DNA from: Bacteroidales bacterium
GTDB lineage: Bacteria > Bacteroidota > Bacteroidia > Bacteroidales > UBA932
NCBI GenBank assembly: GCA_017504965.1
Contig: JAFVQD010000006.1
Coordinates: 124,001-188,000 of the forward strand
Direction: 5' to 3'
Length of the DNA: 64,000 nucleotides
Below are positions 1 through 7,910 of this stretch, one piece after another. Every line of letters begins with the position of its first letter. Position 1 is the first letter of the stretch. The notes below the pieces were generated by a model, which searched no databases, had not been told where the DNA came from, and saw only the letters and a list, made by a program, of their open reading frames with translations. The position numbers were made by a program, and so were the translations under genes.

Positions 1-1179
1 TGTATACATAAGGTCGAGGGTCTCACTTTTGAGAATATCGGGAACCACAGTACCGTAGTCCACACTTGCCACCACTTTCATCAGCTCGTCTGTGGATGCG
101 ATCAGACCGCCCAAAGCTCTGATAAGATCCATATCATTGCTGTAGCCATTTTTTCCATCCTGAGAATAGTACACACACTCATTATCTCTCTTATTGTATT
201 GGTCTCCACCTACCCAGATATCCTTAACACCCATCTTAGCATAGACATCCTCTCTCATAAAGGTCTCGTAATCTTTACCTGAGATCTTCTCGATGATACA
301 TCCCAGAAGTCCAAAGCCCATATTGTAGTAACTGTGTTTGGTACCGGGAGCATTGCTCAAAGGGACATTCTGCAGGACATACTTCATCCTACCCAGAACG
401 TCCTTACCGCCAAGCCCAGATGCAGATGTAAAGATATGTTCGCTGCTCCATCCGCTGGTATGCTGCAGAAGATGCTTCACAGTCACCTGGTCTGCACCGG
501 AGACAAGTCCTTCTGTACCCAACTCCTTCTCGAAGATACCTCCGTGTCCGAACACTCTGTCTGAGAGTTTCAGATCACCTCTCTCCACCAGTGTCATAAT
601 ACCGATAGAGGTCTGTGTCTTAGAGATGCTGGCAAGTCTGAAGAGGTGCTTGGAGGTCACCCTCTCCATAGTGGTCACATCTGCAAACCCGTAACCCGAT
701 GAGTATACAAGTTTCTCTTTTTTGGTGGCGGATAGCGATATTCCGGGTATGTCATATTTTCTCATAATGGCATATACCTCACCGTCAATCAGCTTGTTTC
801 CTGTTTTGAGACAGATATAATAGGTATTTTCGCTCCCGTCTGAACCTACAGTGGTAAGCGTAGCTGTACTTGTGAAATCCACTGGGGTAATCCCTGAATC
901 GACAGGCTTTCCATCGATATAGAATGTAGTACCTTCACCAGAGGTGATAGTAGGAACCAGTGAGGTCACATCTGTACCCTCATCTACAGTCACATAGACG
1001 ATATTCCCTATTTTGTCGACCAGCGCATTGCTCTTCATACCGCTGCCGCTGTTTGTACTCATCACTATTTCAAATGAGTGGAGAGTCTTGTCTACAACTG
1101 GTTCATCTGTGTTGTTTACAGGTCCGCAGCTCCACACAGAGAGGAGAGCTACCAAATAGAATAAAAATCTCTTTTTCAT
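1..1179 (-). CDS. Serine hydrolase, beta-lactamase/PBP-like (class C fold), lipoprotein; 3' end beyond window
   Basis: Read by translating the reverse strand from the ATG at 1177-1179; the frame stays open to base 1, so the C-terminus is missing. The N-terminus is a lipoprotein signal ending in SVWSC. Residues of about 30-130 look like an Ig-type domain of the kind found before many Bacteroidetes surface enzymes (TDVTSLVPTI). The catalytic domain follows, with the SxxK nucleophile motif in LASISKTQ and the YxN motif in SYYNMG; the third (HxG/KTG) motif would lie outside the window. The family covers D-Ala-D-Ala peptidases, esterases and beta-lactamase relatives, so the substrate is not known. 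It starts 5 bases after the M14 gene and is likely co-transcribed with it and the GH18 gene. Confidence 0.88.
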   Translation of the reverse strand, partial: MKKRFLFYLVALLSVWSCGPVNNTDEPVVDKTLHSFEIVMSTNSGSGMKSNALVDKIGNIVYVTVDEGTDVTSLVPTITSGEGTTFYIDGKPVDSGITPVDFTSTATLTTVGSDGSENTYYICLKTGNKLIDGEVYAIMRKYDIPGISLSATKKEKLVYSSGYGFADVTTMERVTSKHLFRLASISKTQTSIGIMTLVERGDLKLSDRVFGHGGIFEKELGTEGLVSGADQVTVKHLLQHTSGWSSEHIFTSASGLGGKDVLGRMKYVLQNVPLSNAPGTKHSYYNMGFGLLGCIIEKISGKDYETFMREDVYAKMGVKDIWVGGDQYNKRDNECVYYSQDGKNGYSNDMDLIRALGGLIASTDELMKVVASVDYGTVVPDILKSETLDLMYT

Positions 1180-1184
1180 CTGTT

Positions 1185-2738
1185 TTATTTGGTTTTAACA
1201 AGGAGAAGGGCACCGGCTACGTCGCCCTCTTCTGCTGATTTGTAATTATATTTCCAAGGTCCGTTCTGCTTCTGGATATATCGGTCAATGAGTTTCCAGC
1301 CCCTCTCCCCTTTGCACTGCTTCTCGTCGTTAGGTGCAGAGATATACATATACACCTCATATTCACCGGATTCCAGCGATTCAGCCTGATATTTTATCTT
1401 GGCATTGGGCTTTACCGCCTTCCAGGCAATGTCACCCATATAGGTTAATTCTTCCATAGAAACAGCCTCCCATTTGGCAGATGCCTTCGCAGGTGGGAGG
1501 ACTATTGCCCTTCCGGGCAATGATATATTCATAGATTCTGCAGTGGCCATCAGGAGCCTTCTGCCAAAATCACGCAGATTCAGAGAATCGAGCCAAGGGC
1601 CATTGAAGTTCTTCGAATAGCAGGTGTACGAAGTTTCAAAGGTCACTGCGAGGGTCTTCTCCCCACCCAACTCCCAGAACCACCCTTCCGGGTAGCGGGC
1701 TGCCAGATTAGAGAACTGCATATCTTCCGGGCAGATATAATCATTGAGCGAAGCGGTCAGATCAGCCAGAACCAACTCCCTGCGAAGGAAATCTTTCGAG
1801 GTCCCTTTGGCTCTGTGGAGCCAATAGGATGCGTGATTCGCCACCTGAGAATGGAGGTTAAGTGCCACATCGAAAGGTCTCTCCTTACTTAGGTCGCTGA
1901 TCACCTTTTTGATCGCCCTCACCTCCACCACTGTGCTGTCCTCGGAGCGGGCAAAGTTGATCTCCTGGTTCACGCCAGTAATATTGCTGCGCGAAAGGCC
2001 GTTTGCCACCCCATCCGGATTGGTGATAGGGATGATATAGGCATCTATCTTCCTGCGGAGTTCTGCCCCTTCCGGAGTGTCTGCCACCAGAGCAGATATG
2101 AACCCGTCGGCAAGCCACGAAGCGGGGCTCTCCGAAGGGTGCTGACGGGCGTGGACCCAAAGTTTTTTCTTCTCTCCAGGGGCAATGCCCTCATCTGTAA
2201 TGTGCATCAGATAGATCGGGCGGTTCTCAAACGAGTGGCCGATAGTGTCTACCGACACCCAGTCGTGACTTGCCCACTGCGCTATCCTGTTCTCCATATA
2301 TGTATAAGTATATGGCTGATAATAGGCAAGATATACTGTATCACGCTCAAACCTTTTGGAAACCTTGCGGAAGGCAGCCTCACAAGGAGCCAGCCTCTCC
2401 CAGGTGACATTGTCATAGGAGTATAGTGGTCTGAGGGGATCTGTATCCTCAAAATTAAGGTAGATAAGCTTATCCTTAACTCCGGTCATCCTGAAGTAGA
2501 ACCATCTCGGGCTTGGGGCGAGGGCAGTATCTATAGGGTTCTTGGGATCGTAAGAGCCTTTTACCACGAAGGAGTGGAGTGACACTGTATCTCCTTTCAT
2601 CATCACGAATGTAGTGGAGTCAAGCTGGGTCACCTCACCTATGGCACCGCTTTCGAAGTCAGCTTCGAATCTGATCTGACCGAAACACGATATGGCGGTC
2701 AGCACTAGGACAAAGAGTATTGACGACAGTTTTTTCAT
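1185..2738 (-). CDS. Secreted M14-family zinc carboxypeptidase
   Basis: 517 residues with a signal peptide (cut after about residue 20). Residues 20-150 form an N-terminal beta domain like that of cytosolic-carboxypeptidase-type M14 enzymes. The peptidase domain has the zinc motif HPSE (His200, Glu203) within HARQHPSES, an NPDG segment, and a C-terminal TFETSYT segment that fits the catalytic glutamate. Family enzymes remove C-terminal residues from peptides, some from muropeptides. It follows the GH18 gene by one base and precedes the serine hydrolase by 5, so the three are probably one transcript. The substrate is not visible in the sequence. Confidence 0.9.
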   Translation of the reverse strand: MKKLSSILFVLVLTAISCFGQIRFEADFESGAIGEVTQLDSTTFVMMKGDTVSLHSFVVKGSYDPKNPIDTALAPSPRWFYFRMTGVKDKLIYLNFEDTDPLRPLYSYDNVTWERLAPCEAAFRKVSKRFERDTVYLAYYQPYTYTYMENRIAQWASHDWVSVDTIGHSFENRPIYLMHITDEGIAPGEKKKLWVHARQHPSESPASWLADGFISALVADTPEGAELRRKIDAYIIPITNPDGVANGLSRSNITGVNQEINFARSEDSTVVEVRAIKKVISDLSKERPFDVALNLHSQVANHASYWLHRAKGTSKDFLRRELVLADLTASLNDYICPEDMQFSNLAARYPEGWFWELGGEKTLAVTFETSYTCYSKNFNGPWLDSLNLRDFGRRLLMATAESMNISLPGRAIVLPPAKASAKWEAVSMEELTYMGDIAWKAVKPNAKIKYQAESLESGEYEVYMYISAPNDEKQCKGERGWKLIDRYIQKQNGPWKYNYKSAEEGDVAGALLLVKTK

Positions 2739-2739
2739 A

Positions 2740-3834
2740 TTAAATATTGGTCATTATTTCATCGTATGCAGCCTTGATAATAGAAGTGGAGTCGTGTGTA
2801 TCCTGACCGGCCTCCCAGAACATTATCCCCCCAGTCCCGTTATCAAGACAATATCGTGTCTTCTCCCTCACCAGGGGCCTGCCATTATAGTAAACAGTGT
2901 ACTTGGTCTTCCCGTCATTATAAGAAGAGGAGGTAACCTCAGCCTGATTTGCATCAGGATCACCACCCTGGCCGATTATACTTTTATAAGTGAGGACAGT
3001 CCCCGACTGGGTAATCCCGGCAGGTCTGCCATAGATAGGGATCCCACCGACAAACTTTTTGGCGGGCATCTTTCTCTTTCCTACCCAGTAATTGTATGCT
3101 GTCTCCATCAGCTCCATCGGACTATGGTGTATACCCGGCTGGGTGGTGGAGAAATCGTCATACACCATTACATTGCACCAGTCCATACAGGGGAAACACT
3201 CGCTCAGTATCCCATTTGAATAGGACCCTTCATATTTGCCGCAGGTTATGGCCGCTGTCAAAAGTTTCTCCTCACCCGGAGCGTGAAGGATGTTGCTGAA
3301 TTCACGCATAAGATAGAGGTTGCCACGGGAACTGCCGTCCTTGGTGCTTGGGTACTCCCAGTCGTTGTCAACACCATCCATCCCATATTTGTTTACCACA
3401 TCCATCACCGATTTGATAAATATCTCTCTTCTTCTGGATGAGCTTACCATTCTGGCATATAGTGAATGGTCACCATTAAAGCTTAAAACCACTTTGACAC
3501 CCAGTTCTTTACATCTGGTAACCAATGTGTAAAGCTCTGAAGTGCTCTGCACTTTCACTGTATAGTCGGACTGGATCTGAGCAAACGCGAAGCAAGCCAC
3601 ATCGAGCCTCTGCAGAGTGCTGTCAGGTATGCCTGTCCTGCTAAGATCTCTATAATAAGGGAAATATCCCACCTTCTTGAAAGATGTATTCTCCGGTGCC
3701 CCATAGATAAGTTCGGGTACCACCTCTTCACCCTGATTGTCGGGAGGGGTGACAGGCTTTTCGCCGCAGGAGTATAGAAGAGTGGCTAAAAGGACCATAA
3801 ATAAACCCTTTGTTTTTGCCAAATGGGATTTCAT
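2740..3834 (-). CDS. Glycoside hydrolase family 18 lipoprotein (chitinase / endo-N-acetylglucosaminidase type)
   Basis: 364 residues. The signal ends in a lipobox LYSC (Cys23), so the enzyme should be lipid-anchored. The GH18 signature DGVDNDWEYP is intact at Asp153, Asp156, Asp158 and Glu160; the Glu is the catalytic acid. The SFNGD segment at about 118-122 matches the conserved SxGG-like strand. GH18 enzymes cleave beta-1,4 bonds next to N-acetylglucosamine in chitin, N-glycans or related polymers. The lack of a visible carbohydrate-binding module and the short length fit an oligosaccharide- or glycoprotein-directed enzyme, but this is inference. First gene of a tight group with the M14 peptidase and serine hydrolase. 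A TATATTTG box lies 6 bases before the ATG. Confidence 0.9.
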   Translation of the reverse strand: MKSHLAKTKGLFMVLLATLLYSCGEKPVTPPDNQGEEVVPELIYGAPENTSFKKVGYFPYYRDLSRTGIPDSTLQRLDVACFAFAQIQSDYTVKVQSTSELYTLVTRCKELGVKVVLSFNGDHSLYARMVSSSRRREIFIKSVMDVVNKYGMDGVDNDWEYPSTKDGSSRGNLYLMREFSNILHAPGEEKLLTAAITCGKYEGSYSNGILSECFPCMDWCNVMVYDDFSTTQPGIHHSPMELMETAYNYWVGKRKMPAKKFVGGIPIYGRPAGITQSGTVLTYKSIIGQGGDPDANQAEVTSSSYNDGKTKYTVYYNGRPLVREKTRYCLDNGTGGIMFWEAGQDTHDSTSIIKAAYDEIMTNI

Positions 3835-3840
3835 AACCTA

Positions 3841-3848
3841 CAAATATA
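3841..3848 (-). promoter_or_regulatory. Candidate -7 box TATATTTG for the GH18 group
   Basis: On the minus strand TATATTTG matches the Bacteroidetes -7 consensus TAnnTTTG. No clear TTTG is seen 19-21 bases upstream. The box ends 6 bases before the ATG at 3834, so a transcript from it would have almost no leader. Confidence 0.45.
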
Positions 3849-3869
3849 GCACTCTTTTTGAAATAACAT

Positions 3870-4865
3870 CTACCTGGCCCTCATATCTGTAGAAATAATC
3901 TTCTTGAGAGAGTCATCAGATAATCTGTGAAGGGCATCCTCCTCTGTACTTGATGTGGCTACGATAAGATCGAAAAGCTGCCACCTGACAGCAGAGAGGA
4001 GAGACTCCTCTGCCCAGTAGTCAAACTCTGTCCCCGGGAACTTGTGCTCCCTCTTCTTGAACTTCAAATAGAGATCAAGACCATCAGAGACATCGTGCCA
4101 CAGATCTGCCAGAACATAATCGTACATCCCGGGCATCATAAGTGTATCCATATATTCATATGCATCGGAATGGATGATACGGACCTTTTCCGGATTTGGG
4201 AACTGAGGTAGGATATAGGTATTAAAAAGGTTTATCACCTCATCAGAGCGCTCCACCACAGTGACACTGTCCACTTCCGGCTTGAGCGAGACCATATAGG
4301 TGTAGTATCCCAGGCCGAGTCCGAATGTTATCACCCTCCCGTGAGCTTTTTTTATGGGGTCTGCAAGTGTCTCAAGCTCACTCGGCTTGATAGACATCCA
4401 TTCGTGACCATCCTCCATTACCGAAGGATATCTGAATGGCTCTGTGAAGTATCCGAGAATAGGGACCTCCCTCGAATCGGGATAGAGCTTTATATCCTGA
4501 TAGATAAATGCCTCGTAAGGGGCATACTCCTGATATGTCAGTTCCCACCTCCCGAATGATGCGTGAGGGATTTTGATGTTCTGATAATAGGAATTGGATG
4601 TAAAGGACTCTGTATCAAGCCTGCAGAGTGCCTCCTGAAAATAATCTTCCGCCAAGCGGGCATCCTCCGCACTATCCTGCTCATCCAGACCGCACGCACC
4701 TGTAAAGAGTGCATAATAGACCTCCTCCACAGAGAGGATCCCATCCGGATCCACCTCCCGAATCAGCTCACCGGTGATGAATCTCGGATTCTCATTCAGA
4801 TAATCGACCATCATCTGACGGGCCACATTGTTTCTTCTACGTATATCCTTTAATTCTTCAAACAT
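3870..4865 (-). CDS. Spermidine-synthase-like / SAM-dependent methyltransferase-fold protein
   Basis: 331 residues from the chosen ATG at 4865. The middle holds a Rossmann SAM-binding core: TFGLGLGYYTYMVSL (glycine-rich motif I), then VTVVERSDEV with an acidic residue ending beta-2, and later DYVLADLWHD. This resembles polyamine aminopropyltransferase-like proteins, but the substrate pocket cannot be judged and the product is unknown. An in-frame ATG at 4982 would add 39 residues and overlap the upstream gene by 16 bases; the later start is preferred because a TACTTTTG box (4902-4909) lies between the two, and the added residues include a hydrophobic stretch unlike the family's start. Last of a group with the DUF1295 protein and LMW phosphatase. 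Confidence 0.75.
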   Translation of the reverse strand: MFEELKDIRRRNNVARQMMVDYLNENPRFITGELIREVDPDGILSVEEVYYALFTGACGLDEQDSAEDARLAEDYFQEALCRLDTESFTSNSYYQNIKIPHASFGRWELTYQEYAPYEAFIYQDIKLYPDSREVPILGYFTEPFRYPSVMEDGHEWMSIKPSELETLADPIKKAHGRVITFGLGLGYYTYMVSLKPEVDSVTVVERSDEVINLFNTYILPQFPNPEKVRIIHSDAYEYMDTLMMPGMYDYVLADLWHDVSDGLDLYLKFKKREHKFPGTEFDYWAEESLLSAVRWQLFDLIVATSSTEEDALHRLSDDSLKKIISTDMRAR

Positions 4866-4901
4866 ATCCTCATCAGGCTGCTTGTCAGCAAAAGCCAGCT
4901 G

Positions 4902-4909
4902 CAAAAGTA
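4902..4909 (-). promoter_or_regulatory. Candidate -7 box TACTTTTG before the methyltransferase-fold gene
   Basis: The minus strand reads TACTTTTG, matching TAnnTTTG, 36 bases before the ATG at 4865. No TTTG stands at the expected distance. It helps decide the start of the downstream gene. Confidence 0.4.
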
Positions 4910-4966
4910 CAAAAAAACAAAACCCCCAGCATATTCGCTGAAGGTCTGTAACATAAAACGCAACCC

Positions 4967-5770
4967 TTACGCTTTCAGCCATTCATATTTGGCCACACTG
5001 TAGAGTGGAACAAATGGAAGAAGAATAGGGGTCTTCTTTATATATTTCTGGAACTCAGGGTCATTGCCATAGGTCACAGCTTGTCTCACCTCAAGTCTGC
5101 GGGCACCGCTGAACATCACATACACGATACCGATATAGCCGATAGCCGCTACAATCCACTGCCATACGGAGCAGGATGCTCCAAAACATACAACAAAAGA
5201 GCCTGTCCATATCACAAGTTCGCCTAAGTAGTTCGGGCAGCGTACAAGTCTGTAGAGACCGGTATCGACAAATCTTTTAGGATTTTTCTTCTTTGCTGCC
5301 TTCTTCTGTGCATCTGAAACTGCCTCCAGAAGGACACCTACAGCCATCATTGCCGCACCTATCCATACCCAAACATCATTCACCTCCAGACCATCTGCTG
5401 CATTGGCAAGATAGAAAGCCACAGGGCTCACCTGACCTACATAGAGAAGGGCGCAGAAAATCCACACTACAATAACTACGAAGAGAGGCTTCTTCTTTGC
5501 AGCATCGGGACCATAAAGGATCTTCCTGTATTCTGTAGATCTCTTCTCACGTGTAAGAAGATACAGACCAAGTCTGCACCCGAACACGAACATAACCACA
5601 CAAAGCAGTGCAGCCGGCAATGTAAGCACATCCTTAAACAAAACAGCCATAGTTAAGGCAAGAGCCGATACTCCGAAGCCATAACCTATGCTGAAAAAAT
5701 AGATGAAATAGATCCAGCCCAGGCCGGAAACGGCAAGTGAAACTGCCAATAAAATCAATAAGTAATGCAT
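4967..5770 (-). CDS. DUF1295 / steroid 5-alpha-reductase-like integral membrane protein
   Basis: 267 residues with about seven hydrophobic segments. The C-terminal part has the family signature: FVDTGLYRLVRCPNYLGEL, with the Arg-x-Pro-Asn-Tyr-x-Gly-Glu core at about 185-195, and later YGNDPEFQKYIKKTP. Proteins of this type (DUF1295, related to steroid 5-alpha reductases and isoprenylcysteine methyltransferases) reduce or methylate lipid-like substrates using NADPH or SAM in the membrane. Which reaction occurs here cannot be told. The neighbouring methyltransferase-fold gene follows directly and the LMW phosphatase gene precedes it by 31 bases. Confidence 0.83.
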   Translation of the reverse strand: MHYLLILLAVSLAVSGLGWIYFIYFFSIGYGFGVSALALTMAVLFKDVLTLPAALLCVVMFVFGCRLGLYLLTREKRSTEYRKILYGPDAAKKKPLFVVIVVWIFCALLYVGQVSPVAFYLANAADGLEVNDVWVWIGAAMMAVGVLLEAVSDAQKKAAKKKNPKRFVDTGLYRLVRCPNYLGELVIWTGSFVVCFGASCSVWQWIVAAIGYIGIVYVMFSGARRLEVRQAVTYGNDPEFQKYIKKTPILLPFVPLYSVAKYEWLKA

Positions 5771-5801
5771 AATACCAATTATTGAATAATTTTTTAGTTA
5801 T

Positions 5802-6251
5802 TTATATCATTTTCAAAAACGCTTCTGATGCCTCAAGGACATCCTGAAATGTAGTCTCAAAGTCACCTGTATACCAAGGATCCGCCACATCTCTGAAATC
5901 CCCTGTATAGCTCATCATCAGATGGATTTTTCCATCGGAATCATCTCCGACAATCCTCTTCAGGCGACGCACATTGGACTCATCCATACAGATAAGCAGA
6001 TCAAACTTTTCATAGTCCTCACGGGTGACCTGTCTCGCCCTTTTATCGCTATCAAAAGGTATACCGTGCTGAGTAAGACTCCTTTTGGCTGGTGGATATA
6101 TTGGATTTCCTATCTCCTCTGTCGAAACAGCTGCCGACTCCACATAAAAAAGTGACTCCAGACCATACACTTTAACCAATGCCTTGAATACAAACTCCGC
6201 CATCGGAGAGCGGCAAATGTTGCCGTGGCAAATGAACAGTATCTTTTTCAT
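5802..6251 (-). CDS. Low-molecular-weight protein-tyrosine phosphatase
   Basis: 149 residues, typical family length. The P-loop C-x5-R is at the N-terminus as Cys8 to Arg14 (CHGNICR) followed by Ser, and the general acid is in VADPWYTGD (Asp124-Pro125). Such cytoplasmic enzymes remove phosphate from tyrosine in proteins such as capsule-export kinases, or act on small phosphoesters. No tyrosine kinase or capsule gene is in the window, so the partner is unknown. The gene is divergent from gntP; the 51 bases between the two starts hold -7-like boxes facing both ways. Confidence 0.93.
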   Translation of the reverse strand: MKKILFICHGNICRSPMAEFVFKALVKVYGLESLFYVESAAVSTEEIGNPIYPPAKRSLTQHGIPFDSDKRARQVTREDYEKFDLLICMDESNVRRLKRIVGDDSDGKIHLMMSYTGDFRDVADPWYTGDFETTFQDVLEASEAFLKMI

Positions 6252-6258
6252 ATCTATA

Positions 6259-6266
6259 CAAAGATG
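6259..6266 (-). promoter_or_regulatory. Weak -7-like box (CATCTTTG) for the phosphatase gene
   Basis: The minus strand reads CATCTTTG, one mismatch from TAnnTTTG, ending 7 bases before the ATG at 6251. Confidence 0.25.
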
Positions 6267-6279
6267 GCAAAAATTTCCC

Positions 6280-6287
6280 TATCTTTG
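6280..6287 (+). promoter_or_regulatory. Candidate -7 box TATCTTTG for gntP
   Basis: TATCTTTG matches the Bacteroidetes -7 consensus and ends 15 bases before the ATG at 6303. It lies after an alternative upstream ATG at 6225, which supports the later start. Confidence 0.45.
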
Positions 6288-6302
6288 AAAAAAAGAGCAA
6301 CT

Positions 6303-7664
6303 ATGATCTCCGGCACCAAACTCGTCATCATCTTCATCATCGCCATTGTCCTGATGATATACTCCATCTCCAAATGGAAAGTCCACCCTTTTCTCGCTAT
6401 TATGGGAATTTCCCTCATCCTGGCCATAGCAGTAGGCATTCCGCTGGACACCATCCCCAACACCATCGGCAAAGGATTCTCATCCATATTTGCCAGTATC
6501 GGGATAGTGATTATTCTGGGGACCATCATCGGCCTCATCCTCGAAAAAACGGGTGCCGCCATCACACTCGCTGACGCAATAATAAGGGTCATCGGGACCC
6601 GATTTCCTCAGCTTGCCATAATGCTTATCGGCTGGATAGTCTCCATCCCCGTATTCTGCGACAGCGGATTTATCATAGTAAATCCCATCAGGAAATGGCT
6701 CAGCCGCAAAAGCAATTTTTCATCCGTATCACTTACTGTCGCACTCTCTGCCGGGCTCTATTTGTCACACGTATTCATCCCCCCTACACCAGGTCCCATT
6801 GCGGCAGCCGGAATGCTAGGTCTGGAGAACCACCTGCTGTGGGTAATCCTCTTCGGGGCAGGAATCTCCATCATACCCCTCACAGCAGCATACTTCTTCT
6901 CCACATACATAGGCACCAAAGTCAAATCTGAGGAGGAACTCGACATAGAAGAAGTATCCGACGCCTATAAACAGGAAAATCTCCCCTCAACATTTGCATC
7001 CATCACCCCCATTGTCCTCCCCATTATCCTGATGGCCGGGGGATCGGTATCTGTATTTGCAGGGATTGGCGGATTTGCAGGAGAGCTGCTCGTATTCCTC
7101 GGGAAGCCCATTATTGCCCTCGCGGCAGGTCTGCTAAGCGCAATGCCTCTCCTTTTCACTCAGAAAAAGGCTTCGCAACTCTACGACATTACACAAGAAT
7201 CGCTCAAGACAGCAGGCCCCATCATCTTCATCACTGCTGCAGGAAGTGTCCTCGGACAGATAATTACAGAGGCAGGCTTCGTCCAATACATACAGCAGCA
7301 CGCAGGAACTCTATCTGGAATCGGCATCTTCTTCCCCTTCGTCATCGCCGCCATTCTCAAAACCTCACAGGGATCTTCTACTGTGGCAATGACGACTACT
7401 GCAGGAATTATGGGGATGTACTCATCTTCGGAATCCCTTATGTTCGCTTTGGGGATGACTGCACCGATAGATGCGATATTGGTGGTTATGGCAATAGGAG
7501 CCGGGGCAATGACTGTCTCTCACGCCAATGACAGTTACTTCTGGGTGGTCACCAACTTCGGTGGTCTCTCTCCACAGAACGGCTACAGGACTCAGACTCT
7601 CCTGACCCTGATCCTCGGACTCACCACCATCACAGCACTATTCCTTATCTCACTTTTCGTATAA
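6303..7664 (+). CDS. GntP-family gluconate/organic-acid permease
   Basis: 453 residues from the ATG at 6303, the normal length for the family, with 12 or more hydrophobic segments. Family landmarks include GKGFSSIFASIGIVIILGTIIG near residue 60, DSGFIIVNPI, HVFIPPTPGPIAAA, and the C-terminal KTSQGSSTVAMTTTAG and GAMTVSHANDSYFW segments. GntP proteins import gluconate, related sugar acids or D-serine by proton symport across the inner membrane. No sugar-acid catabolic gene stands next to it, so the substrate remains open. An upstream in-frame ATG at 6225 is unlikely because it would place the start inside the divergent phosphatase gene and before the -7 box. The gene is monocistronic and ends at a strong terminator. 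Confidence 0.93.
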   Translation: MISGTKLVIIFIIAIVLMIYSISKWKVHPFLAIMGISLILAIAVGIPLDTIPNTIGKGFSSIFASIGIVIILGTIIGLILEKTGAAITLADAIIRVIGTRFPQLAIMLIGWIVSIPVFCDSGFIIVNPIRKWLSRKSNFSSVSLTVALSAGLYLSHVFIPPTPGPIAAAGMLGLENHLLWVILFGAGISIIPLTAAYFFSTYIGTKVKSEEELDIEEVSDAYKQENLPSTFASITPIVLPIILMAGGSVSVFAGIGGFAGELLVFLGKPIIALAAGLLSAMPLLFTQKKASQLYDITQESLKTAGPIIFITAAGSVLGQIITEAGFVQYIQQHAGTLSGIGIFFPFVIAAILKTSQGSSTVAMTTTAGIMGMYSSSESLMFALGMTAPIDAILVVMAIGAGAMTVSHANDSYFWVVTNFGGLSPQNGYRTQTLLTLILGLTTITALFLISLFV

Positions 7665-7665
7665 C

Positions 7666-7697
7666 AAAAAAAGGTCAGCGAAATGCTGACCTTTTTT
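7666..7697 (+). terminator. Rho-independent terminator of gntP
   Basis: A stem of AAAAAAAGGTCAGC with GCTGACCTTTTTT closes around the loop GAAAT one base after the gntP stop codon. The U-run makes it a textbook terminator; the A-run means it may work in both directions. Confidence 0.9.
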
Positions 7698-7910
7698 GTG
7701 AGTAGAATATCCGATAAAAGTCTCTAACCGCTTTATAAATGATTATAACCTTGTTGTATATTTCGCAAAGTGTTGCATCAGATAATCAATTATTCCGTAT
7801 TTGATTGATACACAAATAGCGAATGCTATAGTAGAAAGTTGTTGGTAATGATTTGGCGACTTCGAAATTGCACCAATTTTCTGCATTATGCTTTGTCAAA
7901 CAACTCTAAA

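Noticed and set aside
7698-7910. Gene in the gap after the gntP terminator
   Set aside because: Short frames on both strands lack start context and family likeness.
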